Made by a program: the position numbers and the translations under genes
In this document: one piece after another, positions 20,294 to 28,125 of the stretch
How the letters are laid out: every line of letters starts with the position of its first letter
Position numbering within the stretch: the stretch's first letter is position 1
Origin: Mycolicibacterium malmesburyense
GTDB lineage: Bacteria; Actinomycetota; Actinomycetes; Mycobacteriales; Mycobacteriaceae
NCBI RefSeq assembly: GCF_001050015.1
Contig: NZ_CVTB01000110.1
Coordinates: 13,508 to 77,507, forward strand
Direction of reading: 5' to 3'
DNA length: 64,000 nucleotides
The notes under the pieces: generated by a model
Seen by the model: only the letters and a program-made list of their open reading frames with translations
Told to the model about the DNA's origin: nothing
Databases searched by the model: none

Positions 20294-21084
20294 GCCCGCT
20301 GGCTCGACACCGAAATGACTTCTCCGGTCAGGTAACTGGAGTACTCACTGGCCAGGAACGCGATCGTCGCGGCGACCTCCCACGGCTCGGCGGCGCGGCC
20401 GAACGCCTCACCCTCCGACAGCCGGTCCAGCAGATCCGCGCTGCTGGTCTTCTCCAGGAACTTGTGCCGCGCGATGCTCGGCGACACCGCGTTGATGCGC
20501 ACCCCGTACTCGACCGCCTCGACCGCACTGCACCGGGTCAGCGCCATCACGCCGGCCTTGGCCGCCGCGTAATGCGACTGCGAATGCTGTGCGCGCCACC
20601 CCAACACGCTGGCGTTGTTGATGATCGCACCGCCGTGGTCGGCCTCGCGGAAGTACCGCAACGCCGCCCGCGTTGCCCGCATCACCGACGTCAACGTCAC
20701 GTTGAGGACGCGGTCCCACTCCTCGTCCGTCATGTCGACCACGGGTGTCTGTCCACCGAGGCCGGCGTTGTTGACCAGAACGTCCAACCGGCCCATCCGC
20801 GCCGTGGTGGACGCGATCAGAGCATCCACCTGAGCGGTCGACGTGACGTCGCACACGACGCTCTCGACCCGGCCCAGCCCGAGTTCCTGTAACTGATCGC
20901 GGGTCTCGCCCAGCCGCCGTTCGTGATGGTCGGACACCACGACGTCGGCACCCTCGGCCAGCGCCCGACGCGCCACCGCGGAGCCGATACCCGTGCCGGC
21001 CGCCGCCGTCACCACGACGACCTTGCCCGTCAGCAGGCCGTGTCCCTCGATCTCTTTCGGAGCTACAGAAAGATCCTTCGTCAC
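20290..21084 (-). CDS. ipdF: IpdF, SDR dehydrogenase of C/D-ring degradation
   Basis: 264-residue short-chain dehydrogenase that oxidises the 5-hydroxyl of the HIP-derived CoA ester after FadE30. Motifs: TAAAGTGIGSAVARRAL (cofactor), NNAGLGG, INNASVLGW, and YAAAKAG. GTG 21084 overlaps the fadE30 TGA (GTGA) and matches the length recalled for Rv3559c (262); longer frames upstream run through fadE30 and are rejected. It is the second gene of the KstR2-controlled fadE30-ipdF operon. Confidence 0.93.
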   Translation of the reverse strand: MTKDLSVAPKEIEGHGLLTGKVVVVTAAAGTGIGSAVARRALAEGADVVVSDHHERRLGETRDQLQELGLGRVESVVCDVTSTAQVDALIASTTARMGRLDVLVNNAGLGGQTPVVDMTDEEWDRVLNVTLTSVMRATRAALRYFREADHGGAIINNASVLGWRAQHSQSHYAAAKAGVMALTRCSAVEAVEYGVRINAVSPSIARHKFLEKTSSADLLDRLSEGEAFGRAAEPWEVAATIAFLASEYSSYLTGEVISVSSQRA

Positions 21085-22229
21085 CCTTTTGGTTCCCTCG
21101 GTAATCCGAGCACGCGCTCGGCGATGATGTTGCGCTGAATTTCGTTCGATCCGCCGTAGATGGTGTCGGCCCGCGAGAACAGGTACAACCGCTGCCACTC
21201 GCTGAAGTCTCCGTCGGTCAGCGTCAAGCCCTCGCGACCGAGCACATCCATCGCGATCTCACCGAGTTCGCGATGCCAGTTGGCCCACAACAACTTCGAC
21301 ACGTTGTCTTGACCCGGTTGCTCGACGTCCATCGTCGCCAGCGCATACGACCGCATCGTCCGCAGGCCCGCCCACGACCGGGCCAGCCGCTCGCGGATCA
21401 ACGGATCATCCGCCGCGCCAGTGCGTTTGGCCAACTCGGCCACACCGGACAGCTCGCGCGCGTACTCGATCTGCTGGCCCAGCGTCGACACCCCGCGCTC
21501 GAACGTCAGCGTGCCCATGGCCACCCGCCAGCCGTCACCCGGCTCGCCGACGACCAGCGACGCGTCCGTCCGGGCGTCGTCGAAGAACACCTCGTTGAAC
21601 TCCGAATCGCCGGTCAGCTGCACGATCGGGCGGATCTCCACGCCCGGCTGATCCAGCGGCACCAGCAGATACGACAGTCCGGCGTGCCGCTTCGAACCCT
21701 TTTCCGTGCGAGCCACCACGAAGCACCACTGCGCCCAGTGCGCGAGCGACGTCCACACCTTCTGGCCGTTGATCACCCACTCGTCGCCGTCGAGTTCGGC
21801 GGTGGTCGACACATTGGCGAGGTCGCTGCCGGCGCCCGGTTCGGAGTAGCCCTGGCACCACAACTCGGTGACGTCGAGGATCTTGGGCAGGAAGCGCTGC
21901 TGCTGCTCGGGAGTGCCGTAGGCGATGAGCGTCGGTCCGAGCAACTCTTCACCGAAGTGGTTGACCTTCGCCGGGGCGTTCGCGATCGCGTACTCCTCGT
22001 AGAACGCCACCCGGTGCGCAACCGACAGCCCGCGCCCGCCGTGCTCCTCCGGCCAGCCCAGACACGTCAGCCCGGCCGCCGAGAGATGCCGGTTCCACGC
22101 TCGGCGTTCCTCGAACGCCTCGTGCTCCCGCCCCGGGCCGCCGAGGCCCTTGAGCGCGGCGAACTCCCCGACAAGGTTGTCGGCAAGCCAGTCACAGACC
22201 TCGGCCCGGAACTCCTCGACCTCAATCAC
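21081..22229 (-). CDS. fadE30: FadE30, acyl-CoA dehydrogenase for the HIP propanoyl side chain
   Basis: 382-residue acyl-CoA dehydrogenase that desaturates the propionate side chain of 5-OH-HIP-CoA, the product formed after FadD3. Typical ACAD segments are YSEPGAGSDLANVST, WVINGQKVWTSLAHWAQW and the C-terminal YGGSNEIQRNIIAERVLGLPR. GTG 22229 is supported by a leaderless -10 (TAGCCT, 22241-22236) 6 nt upstream. Divergent from fadD3 across a KstR2 box and translationally coupled to ipdF. Confidence 0.95.
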   Translation of the reverse strand: MIEVEEFRAEVCDWLADNLVGEFAALKGLGGPGREHEAFEERRAWNRHLSAAGLTCLGWPEEHGGRGLSVAHRVAFYEEYAIANAPAKVNHFGEELLGPTLIAYGTPEQQQRFLPKILDVTELWCQGYSEPGAGSDLANVSTTAELDGDEWVINGQKVWTSLAHWAQWCFVVARTEKGSKRHAGLSYLLVPLDQPGVEIRPIVQLTGDSEFNEVFFDDARTDASLVVGEPGDGWRVAMGTLTFERGVSTLGQQIEYARELSGVAELAKRTGAADDPLIRERLARSWAGLRTMRSYALATMDVEQPGQDNVSKLLWANWHRELGEIAMDVLGREGLTLTDGDFSEWQRLYLFSRADTIYGGSNEIQRNIIAERVLGLPREPKG

Positions 22230-22235
22230 CCTTGT

Positions 22236-22245
22236 AGGCTAACCT
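22236..22245. promoter_or_regulatory. Overlapping divergent -10 elements (fadE30 / fadD3)
   Basis: AGGCTAACCT gives TAGCCT on the minus strand (22241-22236), 6 nt before GTG 22229, and TAACCT on the plus strand (22240-22245), which predicts a fadD3 start near 22252 within the KstR2 box and a ~25-nt leader. Confidence 0.55.
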
Positions 22246-22259
22246 ACCAAGCACTTGCT
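22246..22259. promoter_or_regulatory. KstR2 operator, fadE30/fadD3 promoter
   Basis: ACCAAGCACTTGCT matches ANCAAGNNCTTGNT at all fixed positions. It begins 17 bp from GTG 22229 and immediately follows the shared -10s. Confidence 0.9.
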
Positions 22260-22276
22260 TTGTTAGAGGAGCATTG

Positions 22277-23857
22277 ATGACGTGGGGCCACGGCCGAAGG
22301 CCAGGGGACGATCGGCGGACCATTCCCGGGGTCCTGGACCGGATCGCCGCCCGGTTTTCCGACCACGATGCGCTGGTCACGGACGATCGCACGTTCACCT
22401 TCCCCCAACTGCGCGACGAGGCCCGGCGGGCGGCCGCAGCGATGATCGACCTCGGCATCTCGCCCGGGGACCGCGTCGCGATCTGGTCGCCGAACACCTG
22501 GCACTGGGTCGTCGCGTGCCTGGCGACCCACTACGCGGGCGGCGTCGTCGTACCCCTGAACACCCGCTACACCGCAAGCGAGGCCGTCGACATCTTGTCC
22601 CGCACCGGCGCCCCCTTGCTGTTCGCGTCGGGTGAGTTCCTCGGCGCCGACAAAGCCGCCTCGATCGACCGCGACGCCCTACCCCAGCTGCGTCACGTGA
22701 TCCGCGTGCCGATCGAAAAGGATGACGGCACCTGGAACGACTTCGTCGCCGCGGGGACCGACCTCGACGCCGTGGACGCTCGCGCCGCGGCGGTGAAGCC
22801 GGACGACGTGTCCGACATCCTCTTCACCTCGGGCACCACCGGCCGCAGCAAGGGCGCGCTGTGCGCACACCGCCAGTCGCTCGACGCCCCGGCGGCCTGG
22901 GCGGAGTGCGGCCGGCTCACCAGCGACGACCGCTACCTGTGCATCAACCCGTTCTTCCACAACTTCGGCTACAAGGCGGGCATCCTCGCCTGCCTGCAGA
23001 CCGGTGCCACGCTCATCCCCCAGCTGACGTTCGATCCGGAGAAGACGATGTCCGCCGTGCAAGAGCACCGCATCACCGTGCTGCCCGGGCCGCCGACGAT
23101 CTACCAGACACTGCTCGACCACCCCAAGCGCGCCGATTACGACCTGACCTCCTTGCGGTTCGCGGTCACCGGCGCGGCAACCATTCCGGTCGTGTTGATC
23201 GAGCGGATGCAGACCGAACTCGACATCGACATCGTGCTGACCGCGTACGGCCTCACCGAGGCCAGCGGCTTCGGCACGATGTGCCGACCCGACGACGACG
23301 CCGTCACCGTGGCCACCACGTCCGGACGCCCGATCGCGGATTTCGAACTGCGCATCGACCGAGCCGGGCTGGACGGTGAAGATTCGAGCACCGGCGAGGT
23401 GCTGCTGCGCGGCCCGAACGTGATGCTGGGCTATCTCGACGACCCACAAGCCACCGCGGCGGCCATCGACTCAGAGGGCTGGTTGCACACCGGCGACGTC
23501 GGCACCGTCGACGACAAGGGCAACCTACGAATCACCGACCGCCTCAAGGACATGTACATCTGCGGCGGGTTCAACGTCTACCCTGCCGAGATCGAGCAGG
23601 TGCTGGCGCGGCTGGACGGGGTCGCCGAGGCCGCGGTGATCGGGGTACCCGACGAACGCCTCGGCGAGGTCGGCAAGGCGTTCGTCGTCCGCAAGCCCGG
23701 CGCCGAGCTCGATGAGCAGACCGTGATCGCCTACACCCGGGAGCATCTGGCGAACTTCAAGGTTCCCCGCTCGGTGGAGTTCCTCGATGCGCTGCCGCGA
23801 AACCCCGGGGGCAAGGTAGTCAAACCGTTGCTGCGTGAGAGGGCTGAATCTTCCTGA
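22277..23857 (+). CDS. fadD3: FadD3, HIP-CoA synthetase
   Basis: 526-residue adenylate-forming ligase that attaches CoA to HIP, the bicyclic product of HsaD, committing it to C/D-ring catabolism. Motifs: ILFTSGTTGRSKGAL (P-loop, about 175-190), TAYGLTEASG, the TGDVGTVDDKGNLRITDRLKD hinge region, and PRNPGGKVVK with the catalytic Lys near the C-terminus. ATG 22277 has AGGAG 5 nt upstream. Residues 3-12 (TWGHGRRPGD) are translated from hairpin-repeat copy C, giving an N-terminal extension relative to the remembered M. tuberculosis start (…LRTVPAALDR). The gene is coupled to fadE31 (TGATG). Confidence 0.95.
   Translation: MTWGHGRRPGDDRRTIPGVLDRIAARFSDHDALVTDDRTFTFPQLRDEARRAAAAMIDLGISPGDRVAIWSPNTWHWVVACLATHYAGGVVVPLNTRYTASEAVDILSRTGAPLLFASGEFLGADKAASIDRDALPQLRHVIRVPIEKDDGTWNDFVAAGTDLDAVDARAAAVKPDDVSDILFTSGTTGRSKGALCAHRQSLDAPAAWAECGRLTSDDRYLCINPFFHNFGYKAGILACLQTGATLIPQLTFDPEKTMSAVQEHRITVLPGPPTIYQTLLDHPKRADYDLTSLRFAVTGAATIPVVLIERMQTELDIDIVLTAYGLTEASGFGTMCRPDDDAVTVATTSGRPIADFELRIDRAGLDGEDSSTGEVLLRGPNVMLGYLDDPQATAAAIDSEGWLHTGDVGTVDDKGNLRITDRLKDMYICGGFNVYPAEIEQVLARLDGVAEAAVIGVPDERLGEVGKAFVVRKPGAELDEQTVIAYTREHLANFKVPRSVEFLDALPRNPGGKVVKPLLRERAESS
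22282..22309 (+). repeat. 28-nt hairpin repeat, copy C (inside fadD3 5' end)
   Basis: The plus strand reads GTGGGGCCAC, stem GGCC, loop GAA, stem GGCC, then AGGGGAC, starting 5 nt after the A of the fadD3 ATG. It is in frame and contributes about nine residues to FadD3. Confidence 0.75.
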
Positions 23858-24981
23858 TGGACCTGAACTTCGACGACGCGACCCTCGAGTTCCAAGCCGA
23901 GGTGCGCGAGTTCCTGGCCGAGAACAAAGACAAGTTTCCGACGAAGTCCTACGACACCGCCGAGGGTTTCGAGCAGCACCGGCAGTGGGACAAGGTGCTT
24001 TACGACGCAGGCCTGTCGGTGATCACATGGCCAGCGAAATACGGCGGCCGCGACGCCAGCCTGCTGCAGTGGGTGGTGTTCGAGGAGGAGTACTTCCGCG
24101 CCGGCGCCCCCGGCCGCGCCAGCGCCAATGGCACGTCGATGCTGGCGCCCACGCTGTTCGCGCACGGCACGGAGGAACAGCTCGACCGCGTCCTGCCGAA
24201 AATGGCCAGCGGCGAAGAGATCTGGGCCCAAGCCTGGTCCGAGCCCGAATCCGGAAGCGACCTGGCTTCGTTGCGGTCGACGGCCACCAGGACCGACGGC
24301 GGTTGGCTCCTCAACGGCCAGAAGATCTGGACCTCACGTGCGCCGTTCGGCGAGCGCGCGTTCGGGCTGTTCCGCTCCGACCCGGAAGCCGAACGGCATC
24401 GCGGCCTCACGTACTTCATGTTCGACCTCGAGGCCGACGGCGTCACGGTCCGGCCCATCGCACAACTGGGCGGTGACACCGGCTTCGGGGAGATCTTCCT
24501 CGACGACGTGTTCGTGCCCGACCACGACGTCATCGGCGATGTCAACGAGGGTTGGCGCGCGGCGATGAGTACGTCGAGCAACGAGCGCGGCATGTCGCTG
24601 CGAAGCCCGGCCCGGTTCCTCGCGCCCGCTGAACGGCTTGTGGCGCAGTGGAAGCAGGACCCCGACCCGGCATACGCCGACCGGGTCGCCGACGCCTGGA
24701 TCAAGGCCCAGGCCTACCGCCTGCACACGTTCGGCACGGTGACCCGGGTGGCCGCGGGCGGTGAGCTGGGCGCCGAGTCGAGCGTGACCAAGGTGTTCTG
24801 GTCGGACCTCGACGTCGCCATTCACCAAACCGCGCTGGACATGCGCGGTCCCGACGCCGAGCTCGTCGACAACTGGACCGAAGGGTTGCTCTTTTCTCTT
24901 GGCGGTCCGATCTACGCCGGCACCAACGAGATTCAGCGCAACATCATCGCCGAGCGCCTGCTGGGCCTGCCGCGGAAGTAA
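23857..24981 (+). CDS. fadE31: FadE31, acyl-CoA dehydrogenase
   Basis: 374-residue acyl-CoA dehydrogenase of the C/D-ring pathway, probably the FAD-binding partner of the shorter FadE32 and/or FadE33. Segments: MDLNFDDATLEFQAEVREFL, AWSEPESGSDLASLRSTATR, LLNGQKIWTSRAPFGERAFG, and YAGTNEIQRNIIAERLLGLPRK at the C-terminus. Its ATG uses the A of the fadD3 stop (TGATG). It precedes fadE32 by 4 nt in the KstR2 operon starting at fadD3. The precise acyl-CoA substrate cannot be told from sequence. Confidence 0.94.
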   Translation: MDLNFDDATLEFQAEVREFLAENKDKFPTKSYDTAEGFEQHRQWDKVLYDAGLSVITWPAKYGGRDASLLQWVVFEEEYFRAGAPGRASANGTSMLAPTLFAHGTEEQLDRVLPKMASGEEIWAQAWSEPESGSDLASLRSTATRTDGGWLLNGQKIWTSRAPFGERAFGLFRSDPEAERHRGLTYFMFDLEADGVTVRPIAQLGGDTGFGEIFLDDVFVPDHDVIGDVNEGWRAAMSTSSNERGMSLRSPARFLAPAERLVAQWKQDPDPAYADRVADAWIKAQAYRLHTFGTVTRVAAGGELGAESSVTKVFWSDLDVAIHQTALDMRGPDAELVDNWTEGLLFSLGGPIYAGTNEIQRNIIAERLLGLPRK

Positions 24982-24985
24982 CCAC

Positions 24986-25954
24986 ATGAACTTCGAATTG
25001 GACGAACAGCAACGCGATTTCGCTGCAAGCATCGACGCCGCACTCGGCGCCACCGATCTGCCCGGCGCCGTCCGGGCGTGGGCGGCCGGGGACACCGCGC
25101 CGGGTCGCAAGGTGTGGACGCAGCTGGCCGAGCTCGGCGTGACGGCACTGCTGGTACCGGAGAAGTACGACGGCATCGAAGCACATCCGGTCGACCTGGT
25201 GGTCGCGGCCGAACGGCTCGGCCGGTGGTGCGTTCCCGGTCCGGTCGCCGAATCCATCGCGGTCGCACCGGTTCTGTTGGCCAGCCACGAGGACTGGGCC
25301 GAACGCAGCGGTGGCCTCGCGAACGGTGATCTGATCGCGACGGTCGCCCTGCCCCCACATGTACCGAGGGCCGTCGACGCGGACACCGCGGGGCTGATCC
25401 TGGTGGCCACCGACGGTGAGGTGCGGGACGGTGCCGAGGGCACGCAGTGCGAGTCGGTCGATCCGAGCCGAAAGCTGTTCGACGTCAACGCGACAGGAGA
25501 CGGGCGGCCCGCCGATGTGGCGCGCGCCTATGAGTTCGGTGTGCTGGCGACGGCGGCCCAGCTGGTGGGTGCCGGCCAGGCGATGCTGGACATGTCGGTC
25601 GAATACGCCAAGCAGCGCAGCCAGTTCGGCAAGGTGATCGGGACCTACCAGGCGATCAAGCACAAGCTCGCCGACGTCCACATCGCGGTGGAGCTGGCGC
25701 GTCCGCTGGTGTACGGCGCAGCGTTGTCGCTCGCCGAAGGGTCCGCCGACACCGCGCGCGACGTCAGCGCCGCCAAGGCCGCGGCCAGCGACGCGGCACT
25801 GCTCGCGGCGCGCTCGGCGCTGCAGACGCACGGCGCGATCGGGTTCACGCAGGAACACGACCTGTCGTTGTGGCTGCTGCGTGCGCAGGCGCTGCGCTCG
25901 GCGTGGGGAGATCCGGCCGTGCATCGCCGGCGGGTACTGGAGGCCCTTTCATGA
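24986..25954 (+). CDS. fadE32: FadE32, acyl-CoA dehydrogenase subunit
   Basis: 322-residue short-type acyl-CoA dehydrogenase (MNFELDEQQRDFAASIDAAL) with the RSQFGKVIGTYQAIKHKLAD helix near 210 and ALQTHGAIGFTQEHDLSLWL near the end. Such short FadE proteins pair with a longer partner in heterotetramers, by analogy with FadE28-FadE29; FadE31 is the natural partner. ATG 24986 sits 4 nt after the fadE31 stop, and the stop overlaps the fadE33 ATG. Confidence 0.93.
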   Translation: MNFELDEQQRDFAASIDAALGATDLPGAVRAWAAGDTAPGRKVWTQLAELGVTALLVPEKYDGIEAHPVDLVVAAERLGRWCVPGPVAESIAVAPVLLASHEDWAERSGGLANGDLIATVALPPHVPRAVDADTAGLILVATDGEVRDGAEGTQCESVDPSRKLFDVNATGDGRPADVARAYEFGVLATAAQLVGAGQAMLDMSVEYAKQRSQFGKVIGTYQAIKHKLADVHIAVELARPLVYGAALSLAEGSADTARDVSAAKAAASDAALLAARSALQTHGAIGFTQEHDLSLWLLRAQALRSAWGDPAVHRRRVLEALS

Positions 25955-26892
25955 GCGAAGAACGTCAACTGCTGCGCGAGACGGTCGCCGCGCTGGTGGA
26001 GAGGCACGCCTCACCCGCCGCGGTGCGCGAGGCGCTGGAATCCGAACGCGGATACGACGAGTCACTGTGGACGCTGCTGTGCGAGCAGGTCGGCGCCGCG
26101 GCGCTGATGGTGCCCGAGGAACTGGGCGGCGCGGGCGGTGAGCTCGCCGACGCGGCTGTCGTGCTCGAGGAGCTCGGCAAGGCGCTGGTTCCGACCCCGT
26201 TGTGGGGTACGACCCTCGCCGAGTTGGCCTTGCTGGCAGCAGACGAACCCGATGCCGATGCTCTCGAGGGGCTCGTCGAGGGCGCGCGGTTGGGCGCGGT
26301 GGTGTTCGACGCCGACCAGGTGGTCAACGGTGACATCGCCGATGTGGTGGTCGGCGCCGACGGCGACCGGTTGACGCGGTGGACCGAGTTCACCGCAACC
26401 CGCCTGGACGCGATGGACCCGACGCGCCGGCTGGCCCGCCTCGAAGCCGGCAACACCGCCGACATCGGCGCCGACCCGGGACTCGCCGACACCGCGGCGC
26501 TGTTGTTGGCCGCCGAGCAGATCGGCGCGGCGGCGCGCTGTCTCGATCTCACGGTGCAGTACACCAAGGATCGAGTGCAGTTCGGCAGGCCCATCGGCAG
26601 TTTCCAGGCGCTCAAGCACCGGCTGGCCGACCTGTACGTCGCGGTGCAGTCCGCGCGTGCGGTCGTCGACGAGGCGATCGCCGCGCCCTCGCCGACCTCG
26701 GCCGCCCTGGCCCGGTTCACCGCGAGCGAGGCGTTCAGCAAGGTCGCCGCGGAGGCCGTGCAGATGCACGGCGGCATCGCGATCACCTGGGAGCACGACA
26801 TCCAGCTGTACTTCAAGCGCGCGCACGGCAGTGCGCAGCTGCTCGGCCCTCCGCGCGACTATCTGCGCCGGCTCGAATCCGAAGTGTTCTAG
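25951..26892 (+). CDS. fadE33: FadE33, acyl-CoA dehydrogenase subunit
   Basis: 313-residue short-type acyl-CoA dehydrogenase related to FadE32: MSEERQLLRETVAALVERH, RVQFGRPIGSFQALKHRLAD, and AVQMHGGIAITWEHDIQLYF. It is probably a subunit of a heteromeric dehydrogenase with FadE31. ATG 25951 overlaps the fadE32 stop (ATGA); longer frames to the left are out of place. Its TAG stop at 26890-26892 also forms the first three bases of the aspB -10. Confidence 0.93.
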   Translation: MSEERQLLRETVAALVERHASPAAVREALESERGYDESLWTLLCEQVGAAALMVPEELGGAGGELADAAVVLEELGKALVPTPLWGTTLAELALLAADEPDADALEGLVEGARLGAVVFDADQVVNGDIADVVVGADGDRLTRWTEFTATRLDAMDPTRRLARLEAGNTADIGADPGLADTAALLLAAEQIGAAARCLDLTVQYTKDRVQFGRPIGSFQALKHRLADLYVAVQSARAVVDEAIAAPSPTSAALARFTASEAFSKVAAEAVQMHGGIAITWEHDIQLYFKRAHGSAQLLGPPRDYLRRLESEVF

Positions 26893-26895
26893 CGT
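26890..26895 (+). promoter_or_regulatory. Leaderless -10 of aspB (TAGCGT), overlapping the fadE33 stop
   Basis: TAGCGT starts with the fadE33 TAG stop and is followed by 7 nt and GTG 26903. Confidence 0.5.
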
Positions 26896-26902
26896 TGAAC
26901 CC

Positions 26903-28057
26903 GTGAGCGCATCGCTGCGTGCCGGGATCCCGCCGTTCTACGTCATGGACGTGTGGTTGGCCGCCGCCGAGCGACAGCGGAGCCACGGCGATCTGGTCAA
27001 CCTGTCCGCGGGCCAACCCAGCGCCGGCGCGCCTGCTGCCGTCCGCGCGGCGGCCAAGGAGGCCCTGGAGACCGACGTTCTGGGTTATACGGTCGCACTC
27101 GGCATCCCGGAGTTGCGTGCGGCGATCGCGAGTGCATACCTGAATCGGCATGGGCTGCAGGTGGCTCCGGACGACGTGGTGATCACCACCGGCTCGTCGG
27201 GCGGTTTCCTACTGGCGTTTCTCGCCTGCTTCGACGTCGGCGACCGCGTCGCGATCGCGAGCCCCGGATACCCCTGTTACCGCAACATCCTCTCCGCGCT
27301 GGGCTGTGACGTCGTCGAGATGCCGTGTGGGTCCGAGACGCGCTTCCAGCCGACGGTGCAGATGCTCGAGAACCTCGACCCACCCGTTGCGGGCGTCATC
27401 GTGGCCAGCCCCGCCAACCCGACCGGCACGGTGATCCCGCCGGACGAACTTGCCGCGATCGCATCGTGGTGCGCGTCGCGCGGTGTGCGGCTGATCAGTG
27501 ACGAGGTGTACCACGGGCTCGTCTACGAGGGCGCGCCCGATGTCAGCTGCGCATGGTCGACGTCGCGAGATTCGATCGTGGTGAACAGCTTCTCCAAGTA
27601 CTTCGCGATGACCGGTTGGCGTCTCGGCTGGCTGCTGGTACCGCAGGAGCTGCGGCGCGCGGTCGACCGGCTGACCGGGAATTTCACGATCTGCCCGCCG
27701 ACGCTGCCCCAGTACGCGGCGGTCGCCGCGTTCAGCCCGGAGTCGATCGCCGAGTCCGAGGCACTGCTGCACCACTACGCCGCCAATCGCCGGATGCTGC
27801 TCGACGGGCTGCGCGGTCTCGGCATCGACCGGCTGGCGCCAACCGACGGGGCGTTCTACGTGTACGCCGACGTATCGCACCTGACCTCGGATTCGCTGTC
27901 GTTCTGTTCGAAGCTACTGGCCGACACCGGAGTTGCGATCGCGCCGGGCATCGACTTCGACCCGAGCCGCGGCGGATCCTTCGTCCGGCTGTCGTTCGCA
28001 GGGCCGTCCTCGGACATCGAAAAGGCGCTGCGCCGCATCGGTGCGTGGCTGGGCTGA
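26903..28057 (+). CDS. aspB: Class I/II pyridoxal-phosphate aminotransferase
   Basis: 384-residue fold-type I aminotransferase, the AspB-annotated protein of M. tuberculosis (Rv3565). Visible: SAGQPSAGAP and GYTVALGIPELRAAI near the N-terminus, SPANPTGTV, LISDEVYHGLVYEG (Asp/Tyr of cofactor binding), NSFSKYFAMTGWRLGW with the Schiff-base lysine, and the C-terminal FVRLSFAG arginine that binds the carboxylate. Substrate is not known; aspartate is only the inherited annotation. GTG 26903 has a leaderless -10. It is likely also read through from fadD3-fadE33. Confidence 0.9.
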   Translation: MSASLRAGIPPFYVMDVWLAAAERQRSHGDLVNLSAGQPSAGAPAAVRAAAKEALETDVLGYTVALGIPELRAAIASAYLNRHGLQVAPDDVVITTGSSGGFLLAFLACFDVGDRVAIASPGYPCYRNILSALGCDVVEMPCGSETRFQPTVQMLENLDPPVAGVIVASPANPTGTVIPPDELAAIASWCASRGVRLISDEVYHGLVYEGAPDVSCAWSTSRDSIVVNSFSKYFAMTGWRLGWLLVPQELRRAVDRLTGNFTICPPTLPQYAAVAAFSPESIAESEALLHHYAANRRMLLDGLRGLGIDRLAPTDGAFYVYADVSHLTSDSLSFCSKLLADTGVAIAPGIDFDPSRGGSFVRLSFAGPSSDIEKALRRIGAWLG

Positions 28058-28112
28058 CGACCCGCGAATTCGGCCTTGACCAGCGCTGCGCCGACTTGTC
28101 GGTGGCCCGGTG

Positions 28113-28118
28113 TAGCGT
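28113..28118 (+). promoter_or_regulatory. Leaderless -10 of the DUF222/HNH gene (TAGCGT)
   Basis: TAGCGT, 7 nt, ATG 28126. Confidence 0.55.
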
Positions 28119-28125
28119 CACCGGC

